41,200 bases of DNA from Streptomyces sp. CT34 (GTDB taxonomy: Bacteria > Actinomycetota > Actinomycetes > Streptomycetales > Streptomycetaceae), in assembly GCF_000805335.1 (NCBI RefSeq), contig NZ_KN708638.1, positions 2,564,961 to 2,606,160 on the forward strand, read 5' to 3'. The first letter of the stretch is position 1. Each line of letters begins with the position of its first letter. Under the pieces are notes generated by a model. The model searched no databases and was not told the origin of the DNA. It saw only the letters and a program-made list of their open reading frames with translations. Shown here in pieces: positions 40,845 through 41,200 of the stretch. The translations under genes were made by a program, and so were the position numbers.

Positions 40845-41200
40845 ATGGAGAATCTCGAAACCCTCGTCCGCGACCAACTCGACGACGCCCGCGCCTCCGC
40901 GCACGGACGCAGCGCGCACCTCTTCCTGCACGACGGCCCGCTGCGGCAGACCGTGATCGCGCTGCTGGCCGGCACGTCGCTGGACGAGCACAACGCGCCC
41001 CCGGCGGCCAGCCTCCAAGTGCTGCGCGGCCGGGTCCGGCTGACCGGCACCGGCTGGGGCCAGGTGCTGACCGCGGGGCAGGTGACGGCGATCCCGCACA
41101 CCCGGCACGGCCTGACCGCCCTCGATGACTCGGTGGTGCTGCTGACCGCCGTCACGGCGGTACGCGAACCGCTGCGGGCCGCCGTGCCCGCGGGCACGGC
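40845..41200 (+). CDS. Cupin-domain protein (partial, cut by the window end)
   Basis: The ATG at 40845, with GAAAGGCGAG just upstream, opens a frame of 118 codons that runs to the last base without a stop, so the gene continues beyond the window. The protein begins MENLETLVRDQLDDARAS, followed by a beta-rich cupin barrel: LFLHDGPLRQTVIALLAG, SLDEHNAPPAASLQVLRG, TAGQVTAIPHTRHGLTAL. Metal-binding His residues appear in DEHNAPP and PHTRHG. Substrate unknown. It is not related in function to the cutA operon by any visible sign; the 579 bases before it are repeat-rich. Confidence 0.8.
   Translation, partial: MENLETLVRDQLDDARASAHGRSAHLFLHDGPLRQTVIALLAGTSLDEHNAPPAASLQVLRGRVRLTGTGWGQVLTAGQVTAIPHTRHGLTALDDSVVLLTAVTAVREPLRAAVPAGT

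Overview
The window is chromosomal DNA of a high-GC actinomycete, almost certainly Streptomyces. The signs are very strong third-position G/C in every gene, frequent GTG starts, 4-base ATGA/GTGA stop-start overlaps, a HrdA-type principal-like sigma factor beside dnaG, an Mbl-type MreB paralogue, and a sugar ABC importer without its own ATPase. From memory, the order mbl ... hrdA-dnaG-dgt-nasA matches the conserved core of the S. coelicolor chromosome; this was not checked by search.

Layout. (1) 0.1-3.5 kb: a four-gene overlapping operon of a DMT-like membrane protein with a His-rich tail, a Trm112-like protein, an FkbM-type methyltransferase and an unknown protein. (2) 4.0-7.3 kb: an Mbl/MreB-like protein with altered ATPase residues; a leftward thioredoxin/phosphatase pair behind a very good sigma-R-type promoter; and a di-iron MBL-fold protein. 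(3) 7.5-23.1 kb: an accessory-looking island. It holds a GT2 glycosyltransferase; a glycosyltransferase fused to a degenerate SDR domain; a coupled SDR epimerase-NUDIX-GHMP kinase operon; a leftward operon of a sugar-binding lipoprotein, two permeases and a radical SAM protein; a divergent amidinotransferase-HAD pair; a dimethylformamidase-like protein; and a methyltransferase-acetyltransferase pair. It ends at three leftward tRNA genes (one CAT, two Asn-GTT). (4) 23.9-33.6 kb: housekeeping genes: a YtxH-like protein, an FGGY kinase, hrdA, dnaG, a ferredoxin reductase-like flavoprotein, dgt and a sirohydrochlorin chelatase-like protein. (5) 33.7-41.2 kb: assimilatory nitrate reductase with a GlnR-like box, adenine deaminase, a gamma-glutamylcyclotransferase-like protein, a YdcF/SanA-like protein, a secreted trypsin-like protease with a Gln/Ser tail, cutA, and a cupin gene cut by the window end.

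How the genes may work together. The strongest candidate for an undescribed system is the 7.5-23.1 kb island. It combines sugar import, sugar 1-phosphorylation, nucleotide-sugar type epimerisation, NUDIX hydrolysis, radical SAM chemistry, amidino transfer, methylation, acylation and glycosyl transfer, but has no polyketide, peptide or aminocyclitol synthase and no nucleotidyltransferase. That would suit modification of an imported or cell-surface sugar, possibly guanidinylated; this is inference. The housekeeping part carries regulatory signals readable directly in the DNA: a sigma-R promoter for thioredoxin, a GlnR-like array between nasA and the chelatase gene, a leaderless-type dnaG promoter, and intrinsic terminators behind the tRNAs.

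A second theme is the many short tandem-repeat arrays (units of 7, 12, 13, 14, 15, 17 and 23 bases, each unrelated in sequence) between genes, plus in-frame repeats inside two genes.
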